A DNA stretch of 64,000 bases, from contig JAVLRN010000008.1 of assembly GCA_032821775.1 (NCBI GenBank), forward strand, positions 2,604,001-2,668,000, written 5' to 3'. The position numbers and the translations under genes are program-made. Position 1 is the stretch's first letter. Every line of letters starts with the position of its first letter. Below the pieces are notes generated by a model, which was not told the origin of the DNA, ran no database searches, and saw only the letters and a program-made list of their open reading frames with translations. This DNA is from Sanguinoderma infundibulare. Taxonomy: Eukaryota > Basidiomycota > Agaricomycetes > Polyporales > Polyporaceae. This document shows, piece after piece, positions 21,545-33,439 of this stretch.

Positions 21545-24500
21545 TCATCCTCTGCTCGGTCCGATGACAGGAGGCCCGTCCTTCTCATCAGCTTTCGGTA
21601 CGTCCACAGGCTCGAGGGCGTGCGCGTTCGCGTTCGCACCCTCCGAGATCGGGGAATACGCAGGTACACATTCGGTCACGCCAAGCTCTGTTACCACCTG
21701 CGCCTGCAAATCAGCTTTGACGCGCTCCGCGACGATGAGGCCGTGCCTGGCGTCCCCGGTGCTCAGCGGGCTGCTCTTGAACCAGCCGCCCTTGGTGGCG
21801 GTCTGGTTGCCCGACATGGACGCCGCGCGGCGCTTGCGTTCGATGAGGATGGCCTGTTCCAAAGACGGCGCGGGCGATGCGCTGCGCGAGGGCGGCGCGA
21901 ACGCCTGTGGGGCGATGGCGATGGACACGCCCGATGCGGTACCCGCCACCTGGCCGGAGCGCGCGCGACTGGGGTTCGCAGCAGAAGGCGTGTCAGGTGC
22001 GACGCCTGCGGGCTTGGTTGCGACCACAGACGAGCCAAAAGTCCGCGGGGCGGTACTAGGATCGTCAGCAATGATCGGCCCGGGCCTCTCAAACGCCCCG
22101 GAGGCATTGTTGGACAGAGACGAAGATTTCGTGCTTCCGGAAGCCGAGACTGCGACCGCGACAGCCTGCGGCGCCACAACGCCCTCGGGGACAGGCGGCG
22201 GAAGCGGCGGAGGACCGTTTGGCAGGCCCTTCGTCCCATCTTTGTCTTTGTCCTTGTCCTTCTCTGATGGTAGGTCCCCGTCGTGCGGAGTAGGGGGTGC
22301 GCTGCGAGATCGCTGGAAGCCGGGCACCTTGAAATTCAGGTTGCGCAGAGCAGGAAGGGCGATCGGCTTTGCCACGGAAAGAAGCGAGGTCGACGACGGG
22401 ACAGGGCCAGCGTCGGACTCGGGCGAGATCACGGCGGTCGCCGCGCTAGCATCCGACGCAACGAGTTGGGGTGCAGAGCCAGTGCGCTTGAGCGAGGGTG
22501 CGACCTTCACCTCGGGCTGGACGTAAGACGAGAGGTCTGGGTGCCCCTGGGGGTCGAATTCGTCGTAGATTTCTTCGCCGATGAGCTCTACGCGAAAAAG
22601 AACCGCGAGGGGTCACGAGGAACGCGAACATATCAGTTGATGTACATCACAATGTGGCAAAGGTTCACGTACCCTCTAGCACGTCTTCGAGAGTGATGAT
22701 ACCGAGCGGCATGACAGCGGGGTCCACACTTTGCAGGAATTCGGCTACGCCCTCCTTCGTCAGGACGGCATCGGCGGGCATGCTCTGTTCCCATCCGTGC
22801 CAGCCGCCGACTTTCGGTAGGGTGAGGCCCCGTTTCTTAGTCGCGCCGTCCTCTTCGACGACGCCCATCTCAATATCAGAATTGCGTTTCCTTCTACCGC
22901 GCTTGCGGGGGCCGACCTTCCGATTGTATGTGACACCCTCATCCTTAACCTCAGCCGACGAGCCGTCGTGGAGGGTGTCGTCGTTGCTGCTATGCTGTTT
23001 GGGGTTCCGCGGGCGCTTCTTGTGCGCCGAGCGCTGCCCCTCGCCCTCGTCTTCGCTCGAGCTCGAGTCGCTGCTGTCGCCTATACCAACGGTGTCGAGC
23101 AGGCGTTGAGTCAGGCCGCGCTTGACGGCCTTCTTCACACTCGTCGCGCGCTCTACGCTGAAGCGGGACACGATCGCCATGTGCGACCTGCCCTCTTGAA
23201 ACTTGTCGAGGATGCCGAGCAGGGGCTCGTTGTTGGGCACGAACGGCACCCTGTTCAGCTGGATCTTCCGCACGGGCGTCGCGTCTGTCAACGTGCCATG
23301 TATGTCAGAGTGCGCGTCAACGTCACACGCTTAACCTTTAGCCTTAGGGCATAATGCCCGAGGGCCATCGGACCGCAAGTAAAGCGCACTTACCACTCGG
23401 GTCAAGAAGCACGCATTGTTTGACGAGCAGGATGCCGACGATCTTCTTGACCTTTTGCGTCTTAGTCTGTCTGCCGTCCAGACTTAGGCGTGAGCCAGTC
23501 GCGTCCGCGAGGTCAGCCTCGGAGATGTTGACTTGGGCGACGAGCCTGGGCACTGGTATCTCGACCTCCTCGTACACTGGTATGCGCGAGTGGCCCGTCA
23601 GGCAGACTTTGCGCAGGGTCTCGTAGTCAAGCTTGGCATCGATACTCAGCATGAACACGTCCTTGATTGGGGTCATCGCCTGTCTTACAACCTGTGGGAA
23701 CGCAAAGGATCATCAGCAGTTGAAATTACCAATTCGCATCCGAGACGGACCTTCTCCTGGAGGTCAAGAGCGCCTCCTATTATAGTTACAGTATCCATTT
23801 TCAAGTCACCCCCAAGCTCTCCGTCATTTGAATGCATCGCGATGAGCTCCTTGAGCTCTGCGCGTCTGTAGATAATGCCATGGTGCGGCCCAAGCGCAAA
23901 CTCCAGGAGCTTAGCGACCGGCCAAGCTACGACTCCCTGCAGGATGAAATCAATAACAGCTTCTAGATGTTTGGTCCAAGGCTGGCAGCTCACCAGAGTC
24001 CAAATTAGAACCTGTACGAATCCCGCCATTTTGGCCCCAAAATAGAGTCCGTACCGGGTGCACAAGGACTGCGGGATGATTTCTGAGAAGCTGCAACAGC
24101 GGCCTGTCATTACTCGTTCTTTACGTATGGAGAGAACCCCGAGATCGCAATGGTAGCGACGGAACCTTCACAATTAGGAACACATTACGGCTTTGGAGCT
24201 CACACTCTGTCGGAAAAACTGTGCCACCACATTGCCATGGCATGTGCAGAACGCTATGGCGTCCGTACATGCCCTCATCGATGTGTGGCATTTCCAATGC
24301 CAGCGGCGCCTACGCCAAGTTCTTCTGATACATCATTGAGAACTCGGAGAGCGGGTAAGGCCTTTTCTCCGACGACATAGTCAACATTCCCTACGTGCGT
24401 GACATAACAGGCTAAGGCTGAGAACGTGGGATGGCTTCATCAAGCACGACATATCCGCAACATCTGCGGGGCTCGTTGAGTGCACCGGCATCCAACTGCA

Positions 24501-25727
24501 GGTGCGAAGACACCATATAGAGATGTCTTTGCGTGAGCACGTGTGCCATGAGATGCCTAACAACAGGTGCACCTGCGCCGCCCATGATTTTCCGACATGA
24601 ATTCAGCATCAGCGCAGCGCGGCGACCAAGAGCTCATGAAAGTCAATTGGTGCCAGTGCAAACGCGGAGAGAAGGACAGAACGGTCCGAGACGGTGAGAA
24701 CAAACTGGGGACGAGTTACGACACGTTCGTCTGCTTGCAAATACTGGCATACCAAACCGGGGTATGGCCAAAGAAACAACCAGCGCACCATTGAATTTTC
24801 GCCGTGTTTCGAGGGCCGCATAATGTGAGACAGGTGCGGACGAGCTGCGGGCTGGTCTCGACATGTTTCGAGGGCGAGCGCCTCTCGAACGTTGGCATGA
24901 CGTCACGTGTTTGCGACACGCGGGAACGAGGCACGGGAACGCGTCCAGGTGCGCCGAAGACGCGTCATACGACACTCGTCGTGTGAAGCTCAGAGCCAGA
25001 GAACGCGAAGGGACAGGCGATAGCAATAACAGACCGATGAACGCAGCAGGCACAGGGGATGAACGAAGGGCCCAGAAGATACCGGACGCCACCACCAGCG
25101 CGTGCGTTGACGTAGCATGCAACGAACTCAAACCGAAAAGATAATGGGAGGAACGTACATGACGATGAGGACGGTGCTGACAATGACGCTCTGCACGCCG
25201 CCGCCGAGGACGGGATCGGAGATGACGGGCAACGTCTCGTTGACGATCATGTTCGCGAGAAGGAGCGTGACGAGCAGGAGGTGGCCGTTCTTGCGGATGG
25301 GCTTGATCTTATTGGCGTACAGCTTCTGCTTCCTGATTCATGTCGCAGGGGATGTCAGGCGTGAGTTCATCGAGTTCTGGATGGTGCAATGCAGCATATA
25401 ACCCGGTACTCACGGCGTGCCACTAACACTGAGCACATTCAGCTGCGTCTCGTCCAGACTCATGTAGCCCAGTGTCAGACCGGCAAACAGACCCGACAGG
25501 AGGACAAGGATGGGGATGAGGCACGAGAAGATGATGAACTGGACGCGATGGGCCGAGTCGTCGATGTCGCGGCGCGCAAACGCGTGCACGCCGCTGCCAC
25601 CGCCCGTGGCGAGGACCGGAGAGGAAGCGCTACGCAGGAAGGAAACATGGCGAGAGGCTGAAGATGCTAGGCTGAGGAGTAGGCTTGGGGGTGGGGAGAC
25701 CGGCGTGCTCGTTTCGGGCGGGACCAT
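21545..25727 (-). CDS. MAM3: Mam3/CNNM-type membrane protein (DUF21 plus CBS pair)
   Basis: Homologue of yeast Mam3 and animal CNNM proteins, which act in metal (Mg/Mn) homeostasis at the vacuole or plasma membrane. The spliced protein is roughly 900 residues. N-terminal DUF21 domain with membrane segments: VQFIIFSCLIPILVLLSGLF, AGLTLGYMSLDETQLNVLSV, HLLLVTLLLANMIVNETLPV, FSEIIPQSLCTRYGLYFGAK. CBS region: RQAMTPIKDVFMLSIDA, RIPVYEE, VGILLVKQCVLLDPS, then VMPLGIITLEDVLEELIGEE and YDEFDPQGH. Inserted between the CBS motifs is an acidic/basic low-complexity loop. The C-terminal ~350 residues are Ser/Ala/Pro-rich. Start taken at 25727; an in-frame ATG at 25811 is possible. One intron (24091-25158) is 1068 nt, far longer than its siblings. 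Confidence 0.88.
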
Positions 25728-26502
25728 TCGATGGGTGTTGTGTCGTTGTGGGATGCGGACGTGCGCTGGCCTCGAGGCAGCTACTAATACACAACCGCAC
25801 AAGCTTATCACCGGAAACGCCCGACGCCCAGACCTCGCTTCCTTCTCCCTTATCTCTCCTTTCGGACCCGAACATGACGCTTTCGGAGTGTGAAGTGCAA
25901 GTTAATCCCGGACACGGCGCGGACTTAAGTCCATTACTCGTTATTAACCTTTCAGCGTCCTCGGTATCATCTGACACCGCCGTACGTCACAGGACGACAT
26001 GGTTGAGATTGCAATGCCCGTGTTTAACTTGAAGAGATGAACAAGCGTGCCCCGGTCAGTGGCAAAAACGACGCATGTCTTCACAGGATGTCGAACGTGC
26101 CTTGACCAAGCTGAAGAAAAGATCGACAGCGCCATACTCTCAGTTCAGAAGTCTGGGATATCTGGCGCTTTTATTCGCATGCAAGGTGGCCTCCTCGATA
26201 AGCCAGCGCTCTGCGCGAGAACTCGCGCAACGGAATGAACAACCAACCAATAGCTCGGCGTAACAGGAAGATAAAAGCAGTCAAGACAGAACCCGTCGCG
26301 CGACCAGGCGCGACCCCGCACGCGTCACTGCTCCAGTCACCGAAGCCGAAGAAATGATCGACAGTGTGATATATATAGAGGAACTACCGTAACATTACTC
26401 TAGAATACAGTCGTGTAGACACAAGTACACTCCCCCAATCGAGATCGAACCATACACGCCCACGGCACGTGCAACGCCCAACGGTCTTATCGTCGTGGGG
26501 AA
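25728..26502. other. Intergenic, Mam3-like promoter and NSE4 3-prime region
   Basis: Both flanking genes are on the minus strand. No additional gene recognised; an in-frame upstream extension of the Mam3-like gene could reach 25811. Confidence 0.5.
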
Positions 26503-27932
26503 TCACCCATACCACTTCTGCCCTATCCGGGTCTCCGACTTGGCCCGCTGCGGTATCATAGGTTCTGTGATGTTGAACACCTCGATCGCACGCTAACGAC
26601 ATGGATCTCAGCCGCGGGTCTCAGAAGGGATGTGTGATAAGAGAATGGACAGACCTTCCACGTGTTCATATCGAACTCCATCACGAGTTGGTGCTTCTGC
26701 AGTCCCTCGTTAAAGTCATCTTGTGTGGGCTGCTCGCACAGCACTAGATAAGAATTCCAGATCAGCGGCGCTGTTCAAATACGATGATGTGGAAAGAGGA
26801 AATCAACTGACGGACTACCGGCTCGCCTGTGTCGTCGTCTTTGAAGAAGGCGCACTTGCCGTCTCGGATAAGGAAGGAGAGGTAGAAGAGGTTCTCCACC
26901 GACTGCCCGAAGTCATGTGGGTTGATGATGAACTTGAAGATATTGACGTTATCGAGGCCGGACAAGATTTGCTCGAGCTGCACACAGAGCACCCGATCAG
27001 AGCCTCGGCGAGGCATACGCACACGGTGGAGGACAGTAGGGACAGGACGCACCATGGCGACGTTCTTGGTCGTCTCGTTTTCAGAGCGGGTGATATCCTC
27101 CTCGGTGATCTCCTGGGGCTTCTTGAGGTCCTCCTTGTTCTTTTCCAGCTTTGACCGTTTTGCCGCAGTCCGCTTCTTCTGCTCGATCGACAAAGGCCCC
27201 AGCCTGTCCACAAAATTGTTGTCCGTGTCCGAATCGCATTCCCATTTTCCACCCAAGCCCAGACCAAGGTCCTCGTCAACTTCCTCGACGTCACGGCACG
27301 GCAGCAAACATGAAGGCACGCACATGAAGTCCATCGCCGGCACCCGCCTGCTCTTGGCCAGCGCCCTGCGGCCGATGCGCTCCCAGTCGAGCGGGGCGGC
27401 CCCGCCGTCGTAGTCGTCGTCGTCATCGTCGCCGTCGCCATCGTCGAGATTGACGGGGGAGAAGGGCTTGCGGCCGCCCATGTAGGTGATGAGGCGGGCG
27501 ACGAAGTCGTCGACGTCGAACGTGCCCGAGCCCGACTTCATCGCGCGCGCCTTGGCCGCGCCGATTTGGGAGATTTGGACGAGGAGGCCCGAGTCGTTCG
27601 TCGCCTCTGGGATCCCCTGCACTGGGTAGAGGGATATGGGAGGGAGCATGAGCCGGGCCAGGCAAGGATGGGGCTATGGCGGAGACTGGCGCTTACCTTC
27701 TTTGAAGAGGAGGTTTGCCTGGCGCAGCTGCTCGGCTACATCGTCTGTGCTGATATCTTGCGTTTCTGGAAAGGACTGAGATGGAAAGGTCAGAAGGCGA
27801 TGTGCGCGTGGAGGACGTACCGGTGAGCTGCTGGACTGCACGTCTGTATTGCCTCCTAATATTGCGCGTCGTGTCTGGGTCCTGATCGGGATCGTACACC
27901 ACGTCGGGCATGTCGACATCCTCTATCGCCAT
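26503..27932 (-). CDS. NSE4: Nse4, kleisin subunit of the SMC5-SMC6 complex
   Basis: Nse4 bridges the SMC5 and SMC6 heads with Nse1/Nse3 and acts in DNA repair and chromosome stability in the nucleus. The start at 27932 gives MAIEDVDMPDVVYDPDQDPD, followed by RRQYRRAVQQLTG. The N-terminal part carries SGLLVQISQIGAAKARAMKS and TFDVDDFVARLITYMGG, then an Asp-rich loop and PLDWERIGRRALAKSRRVP. The conserved C-terminal winged-helix domain has FIINPHDFGQSVENLFYLSF and LIRDGKCAFF. The last exon, spliced after MEFDMNTWK, reads RAIEVFNITEPMIPQR and ends GQKWYG. One intron, 27204-27323, is 120 nt with no stop in frame, so its retention would simply add 40 residues. Intact. Confidence 0.93.
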
Positions 27933-29079
27933 TTTGACCGTATGCGCGAGAGAGATTGCCAGGCTGAATGTTGAAAACAAGAAGGGACAAGAAACGGAGT
28001 CGACCACGCACGACGCTGATCGCGGACGAGAGGAAAGACGCGCCGCGGGCGTTACACTGCGCTACGCGACGCGTCCGCGACCCACGTGATACGCCGTCAA
28101 TGCTCCCGCCGCAGCCTCCTTTTCGGGAAGTTCGTACTCAACACCGTCCCCCACGCCACGCACTGGCAGAGCACGCGTCATGACAAGCTTCAGATCCATC
28201 GGATGCCAGGCAAGTTGTTTAGTCTGGTGACCATTTAATCCTCAGGTCCTACATGCCTGACCGCGTTGATCACAGATACCCGCCCGCCGTCGTACAATAC
28301 ATGCCCTGCTGTTTAGCTGAGCGTGCTATAGAGGAACAATTTCATTCGCGCTGTCCCTGGTACTAATGTGCGCATTTTCGACTCTCATGAAGGTGACCTT
28401 AGTCCGTCCCGTCATCATCGGCCATTTGTGACTCGGAGTCGTCTTCGACGGCAGCTAGCTAAGGCCGGGTGCGTCATCTCTATATTTGCAGCGTCATGAC
28501 ATAGATCCTCTAAAAGGGCACTTCAAACCGCCGTTCTGCCCCCAAAAAAACCGAGTTCTACGGGTAGGTCGTCACCGCTGACGGTCTGTTCGGGGTCTAT
28601 TTTTTTCCGATTGCTGTCAGCGATACATGCCTCCCGTTAACACTTCTCCGGTCTAGTTCGTCTTCGACTCACTGGCGCTTCGTCCCGCAGTTCTCAAGCA
28701 TATTCACGAGAAGGCAACACACTAGCACAGCGGTTCTTTCTTCCGTCTTGGCGGGCCGAGCGCCACTCACACTTCGGAACCCAGATCCAAATCTTAAGTG
28801 GACCTTCTCTTCTTTGGACCGGGACTGCTGTCGGTGTTAGGTACGTTCGGTTGGAAACCGGAAAGTTTGCTTGAGTAAATCCCATGATGCAGGCGACACC
28901 CACAAGAAGCACTGCATGCTCGACGTCCAATCCGGTTTTCTCCGAGACCGTCCGTGAACCACATGCGTCACACGCTTCCCGCCTTCTTCCAAGTCGCCGA
29001 CCGCGTAAGTCCCCCCCCCCAATCTTGTGTCCAACTATTTCTTCTTCGGTTGTGAACCTCATACATGCCTGTCGGCTAG
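27933..29079. other. Intergenic
   Basis: NSE4 upstream region plus unassigned DNA. A C-homopolymer of about 11 bases lies near 29008-29019. No gene is supported; a 141-codon minus-strand frame at 28694-29119 has no recognisable features. Confidence 0.45.
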
Positions 29080-29960
29080 CCAAGCATTGAACGACAGAAC
29101 GGACCGCGCTGAAGCTCATTGGCTAAGGTCGGGCGGTCTCCGGGCACCCGTCCGACCCCTCGTCACCGATTCCGCGAAGTCCTGGGTGACGCGGTGGCGA
29201 ACCTCATGTCAGTCCAATTCTCTTTCCACGTTGTTGCTTGAGCGAATACTGATGTGCGCAACGAAGATACGTGGTGGTCCCTTGGGGCCCTTTCCACATC
29301 CTTCTCCCCATCCTATGCAAGTACACCCGTTGGGCCATCGAGTGCATCCCATTTTTCCGCTTCAGAAGAACAGCGCGATCGTGGATATATTGGACAAGAT
29401 GGCGGCGCAGATCTCGTACGTCGACCGCTGTGCCGTTTGCTCGAGTCGGTGCTCACGTATAAGTCATAGGATGGTCATGTTTGCAGCCTCGATGGACACG
29501 TCGTCCGGTGTGCTCGTGCATGTTCTCTCGAGAACATTCGGACGTCCGGCAGCGACTCAGGCAAGAAGTACTTGAAGCCCGCAAAGCTACGACGGCGAAG
29601 GCCGCACGTACGAGTAGCTCGTGGAGCTGCCGCTCCTCAATTCCACGTGCGCAGCGAAGCACTCCGCGTGTACGTGCATGTCAAGTATACTACCGCCTTG
29701 CTGTGCGTGCAAGTGACGTACAAGAGCGTACAAGTGCCCGTCGCCGGTCTTCCTCGTCCGCACATACGCCACGAGTCCCCCACCATTGAATTCGCCGACT
29801 GCACTTTTACACCTCCAAAGGCCGAGATCGCGACGGGAGATTCGTACGCGAGGTCCCCGTCCTCAAAGCCACGCCATTCGTGATCTTGCGTTGTGGGGCC
29901 CCAATGCCGATGAGTGGAAGGCGAAGCGCAGGGTGAAATTCGTGCTTGAGGCGATATTTG
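29080..29960 (+). pseudogene. Cytochrome P450 relic
   Basis: Plus-strand pieces in family order: an I-helix-like FAASMDTSSGVLVHVLSR, LRQEVLEARKATTAK, TYE followed by an in-frame TAG and then LVELPLLNSTC (the J/K-helix segment), then in another frame SEALRVYVHV (the ExxR region, with the second Arg motif disturbed), and RDLALWGPNADEWKAKRR (the segment before the PERF-like motif). The heme-binding Cys region is not found downstream. The in-frame stop and frame changes show it is dead. The basidiomycete P450 family cannot be assigned from so little sequence. Confidence 0.75.
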
Positions 29961-31643
29961 CACCCGTGAGTGTGTTTTACGGGAAAAATTGTGGACAGGG
30001 TTCATTGTATTCTCGGCAGCCGACGTTTCGGAGCCGATCGTGCAAGTGAGTATTAATTGCATCTTGTCTGGCAGCGGGGCAAGTGTTCAACCGTCCGTCG
30101 TGGCTTAAAGTTATCGGAGACGGAGATGAGTACGTCTGTACGTTTTACGTTCTCTTACGTCCGTCGGCTCATTCGCATGCACAGAAGCCGTCCTCACGAT
30201 GAGGCTTCTCTCGAAGTTCGCACTTTCCATCCTCCCCGGCCTGGCTGGGTGTTCGGGCATACTAGCTGCCGAGCATGCGTGTGACGGGCTCTACGTCCGA
30301 ACGGCCCCTTAATCTCGCGGGAGAAGACGTCGCGGGGTTACGTACAAGCTGTCCTGAAATTGATTACTGATATCGTTTGGCCCCGTCTCTGTGTGGTCGG
30401 CCGGCGGCCACCTTTGCGGTGAACTAAACCTGGCGTGCTCGATGCAAATACCGATGGTGAATAGAATCATCAGGACGGAGCGTGGTGAAAAATAAGAGTT
30501 GCGGCCAATAAGGGTAGCAGTCGTCGATGCGCGGGTTAGGGGAGGGCGGGAGAGAGGGGAAAAGCGCGGCGGAGGGAAGAGAGGGAGAGGGAGCCGCGCT
30601 GAGGGGATGGGACGAGGTGCCGTAGAGGGGAGAGAGGGAGTTGAGGCGTCCGATTTCACGACGATGAGATGCGGAGACTCTCCCTCGGATGGAGACGCGA
30701 AGACTAAGAAACGTCACGCCAAAGAGGACGGGTCAGTTGGAAGACGTTGACGGGGTCGCGAAAAATACTCACGCGTTACCAGCAGCCCGCCCGCCCCCCG
30801 GCGCCATCTTCTCCAGAGTGCGAGCCTCGTACGTGATGCCTTCGCTGCTCACCGTCCCGCCGAGCAACAGGGGGGAGGAGGACACCGATATTATTTACGA
30901 GGTAAGACATGACGATAGAGAAGAGAGACTTTTTGCACAGCAGAAGAATTATAATGCGTGGAGTGGGCTTGTCTAGAATATCGTAATATGAGCAGAGGGA
31001 AGTGGGGACCGAGCACGCTCTTCCTAAGACGATATCCATCGTTTGGATCAAGTTGGACTGGGCTGGGGCTGACGACTGAAGCCCGGGCCCGGTCTCTTCG
31101 GAAGTGAGTTCAAGTTGCGGTCGAGACTAAAGGTTGACAACGTCTATTGACTTAATATTAGGTTAGGCAATGCATGACAATGTAGTATCCGAAGCACCAT
31201 GCGTACCTTGAGCTCTATTCGGGTCATGCGAGTACGACAAAGACGACAATGCCGGCTTTCTGCACTTTAAGTTTCCTGTCATTCGCTGTACAGTGCTCCA
31301 AAGGACGACCTACCCAATCATGGACGGCGAAGTAAGAGATCTCCGACGTGACATGAGGGCGGAGAAGAACCTGCCACGACAAAGTGTTTGGAAATGACTG
31401 CGCGACCCCTGTTGTACGCTATCCGCCGCATCCTAAGTAGACTTGGCATTTCGCACTGTTCCTTTGGGTTGCCCAAGAGCGGGTACGCCGCCGAACAATT
31501 TCTTCAAACCCTGAGGTCTGAGTATTGCAATTATGTCCAGCGAGGGCCCCTGGATCTCCAGGTAGTATAAACACCCGTCAGCTCAACAGCTGCTCATCGT
31601 CCGGCACGACATCAGCATTCAAGAAACTTCATCAGCTTTCAAC
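29961..31643. other. Intergenic
   Basis: No gene recognised. A purine-rich GGGAGAG-type tract occupies about 30539-30640. A minus-strand stretch around 30760-30900 looks mildly coding and ends at a donor-like GTGAGT but has no partner that I can identify. The final ~80 bases contain the promoter of the KRE9-like gene. Confidence 0.4.
31563..31571 (+). promoter_or_regulatory. TATA box of KRE9-like gene
   Basis: AGTATAAAC lies about 75 bases upstream of the start codon at 31644, a normal distance for a core promoter. Confidence 0.45.
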
Positions 31644-32339
31644 ATGCTCACCAGGGCCGCCTTCATCAAGTTCGCCCTTGTGCCCCTCGCAGCTGCGACC
31701 ATTCTCTCCCATGTCGTGTCCGCCACACCCTCTTCCCTCCAGATCGACGACGGCGCTGCGGTAGCTCAGACCGGCAGCAACTGGCCCAACGTCCCCGGTG
31801 ACCAGTGTCCTGACGACCGTATCAGAATCACTCGGCCGGATAGGGACACCGTGTGGCACGTCGGCGACTGCCAGACAGTCACCTGGTACGCACTTTCAGC
31901 ACGTTTGCCTCAGCTAGACGCTCACTTACCGACAATGTTTGACGTGTTTTCAGGGAGAGGAGGCAAGGTGTGGGAAACGAGCCGCCCCAGCCGGCCCCCG
32001 AGTCTTCAAAGGATAGGAGGGATGATGGCGACGGTGACCCTCAGGACGGCGATCCTCAGGATGGCGACCCGAGTCCTAACCGTCAGTGCACGACCAGACT
32101 TTTCCTCCGCAAGAGCAACGATGACCCTTTCTGTAAGCCTGTTTTCTCACTCTACAATGTAGAAGACAAGAGGTACTGACCACGGCTCCATAGTGATCCT
32201 TGCCGAATGCTTCGACCTGAGGCGCGGCTCCGTCAGAGTCAAGGTCCCGAATGTCATCAGTGGAAGAGACTACCGCGTCACTCGTAGGTGTCCACTACAG
32301 AGATAAGTTCATGTTGGAGACTCACCAGATTGCGCATGA
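31644..32339 (+). CDS. Secreted KRE9/KNH-like wall protein, possibly degenerate
   Basis: Begins with a signal peptide (MLTRAAFIKFALVPLAAATI...VVSA). The next part, RIRITRPDRDTVWHVGDCQT joined to VTW, resembles the start of the Ser-Thr-rich/KRE9 domain (typical form: I-x-x-P-x-x-G-x-x-W-x-x-G-x-x-x-x-x-x-W). Exon 2 encodes a hydrophilic stretch with the repeat DGDPQDGDPQDGDP where the family normally has its beta-sandwich core. Exon 3, starting LILAECFDLRRGSVRVKVPN and then RDYRVT, resembles the domain's last strands. The protein then stops early (TGA at 32337-32339 if a small last intron is spliced, TAA at 32302-32304 if not). Role in the wall is family-level inference. The odd middle and short end suggest a diverged or decaying member. 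Confidence 0.55.
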
Positions 32340-33439
32340 TAGTGGTGTTTGCGGATGACAGGCGCGAGCGGCGGGTCGACAGCGACAGGTTTAGGATCAT
32401 TAAGGACAGGGACTGCGAAGAACAGAGGGAATGCAGAGGTTAGGATGACAAGGGTGGTGGTTATTAGAACTGCACCACCATCTCGTTTTGCCACGTGCTT
32501 GGGGTTCATTGATCCGTGACCACTTTCAGGTTGATATCGGAATGTAACTGATAGTTAGAATGCAATCCGCATGTCGTATAGCCGTTATCGGTGGACCAAG
32601 CATTCTCGAGGCGAGTTGCGCGAACGTCCGATCGTGTAGTGCTGCGTCTCGACACTTTGAAAAGGACTTGACATCAAGTATGCTGGGAAATGATTTAGTG
32701 TGGAATGCTAGACACTGGAGAGAGACATACGTATGCACCTTGAAGAATCCCCACGGCGGTCTTTGTGACTTCATGTGGTTCCGAACCGGGACCACGCCTA
32801 CCGGGGGCATCTATGATACGAAGTCTGCAAATTTAGACAGCCTCCTCCTATCGCTTTCACGGGAAGTCATATGATACACAGGAGACACCAACATATCACG
32901 TACGAGCTTCGACCGTGCGGGTAACCTGCAGAACGCTCCGACGCAAGCGATTGCAGATCGTCCAGGGCACAATCGAAGTCATGTAGTATCTGTTTTCCTA
33001 AACTTTGCTTCGTTTGATCGGTGCGATAACCCATTGAGGATCCAAAGCGCTCGTGAGGGAGCAACGATGATTCTGGTCCCACTGAATCATCCGCAGAAAG
33101 CTCGCGCGACCGCGGGTTCTTGGAGCGTCAAACCTGGTGCAGATCAATTCGGGCAAGGACCACACGAAAGATGAGAGAAAGATGATCCAATTCAATATGA
33201 CCTGGGGCTCTCCAGTCTCGTGGACATACGAAGAGTCAATCTGCACTGTGGGATGAGTGAAAGAACGTATACACCGGAAGTCGCCGCAAGCTATGAGTTC
33301 GCGATCGGCGTCGTGGTCTTGCAATATATCCGCATGAGGGTAGGGGATCCGTCCGAAAAGGGGTACTGGCTTCTGGCAGTTCACGTGCAAGTGGATGGGC
33401 TTCGGGTAGACTCGTGGAAGGCGAATGAAGATGTCGTAG
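32340..33439. other. Intergenic and duplicated 3-prime flank
   Basis: 33170-33439 is the flank shared with the other membrane-protein copies (near-identical runs at 38750-39000, and inverted at 1253-1510). The remainder shows no recognisable gene. Confidence 0.5.

Noticed and set aside
21522..22526. 334-codon open frame on the plus strand
   Set aside because: Antisense of the low-complexity C-terminal region of the Mam3-like protein; compositional artefact.
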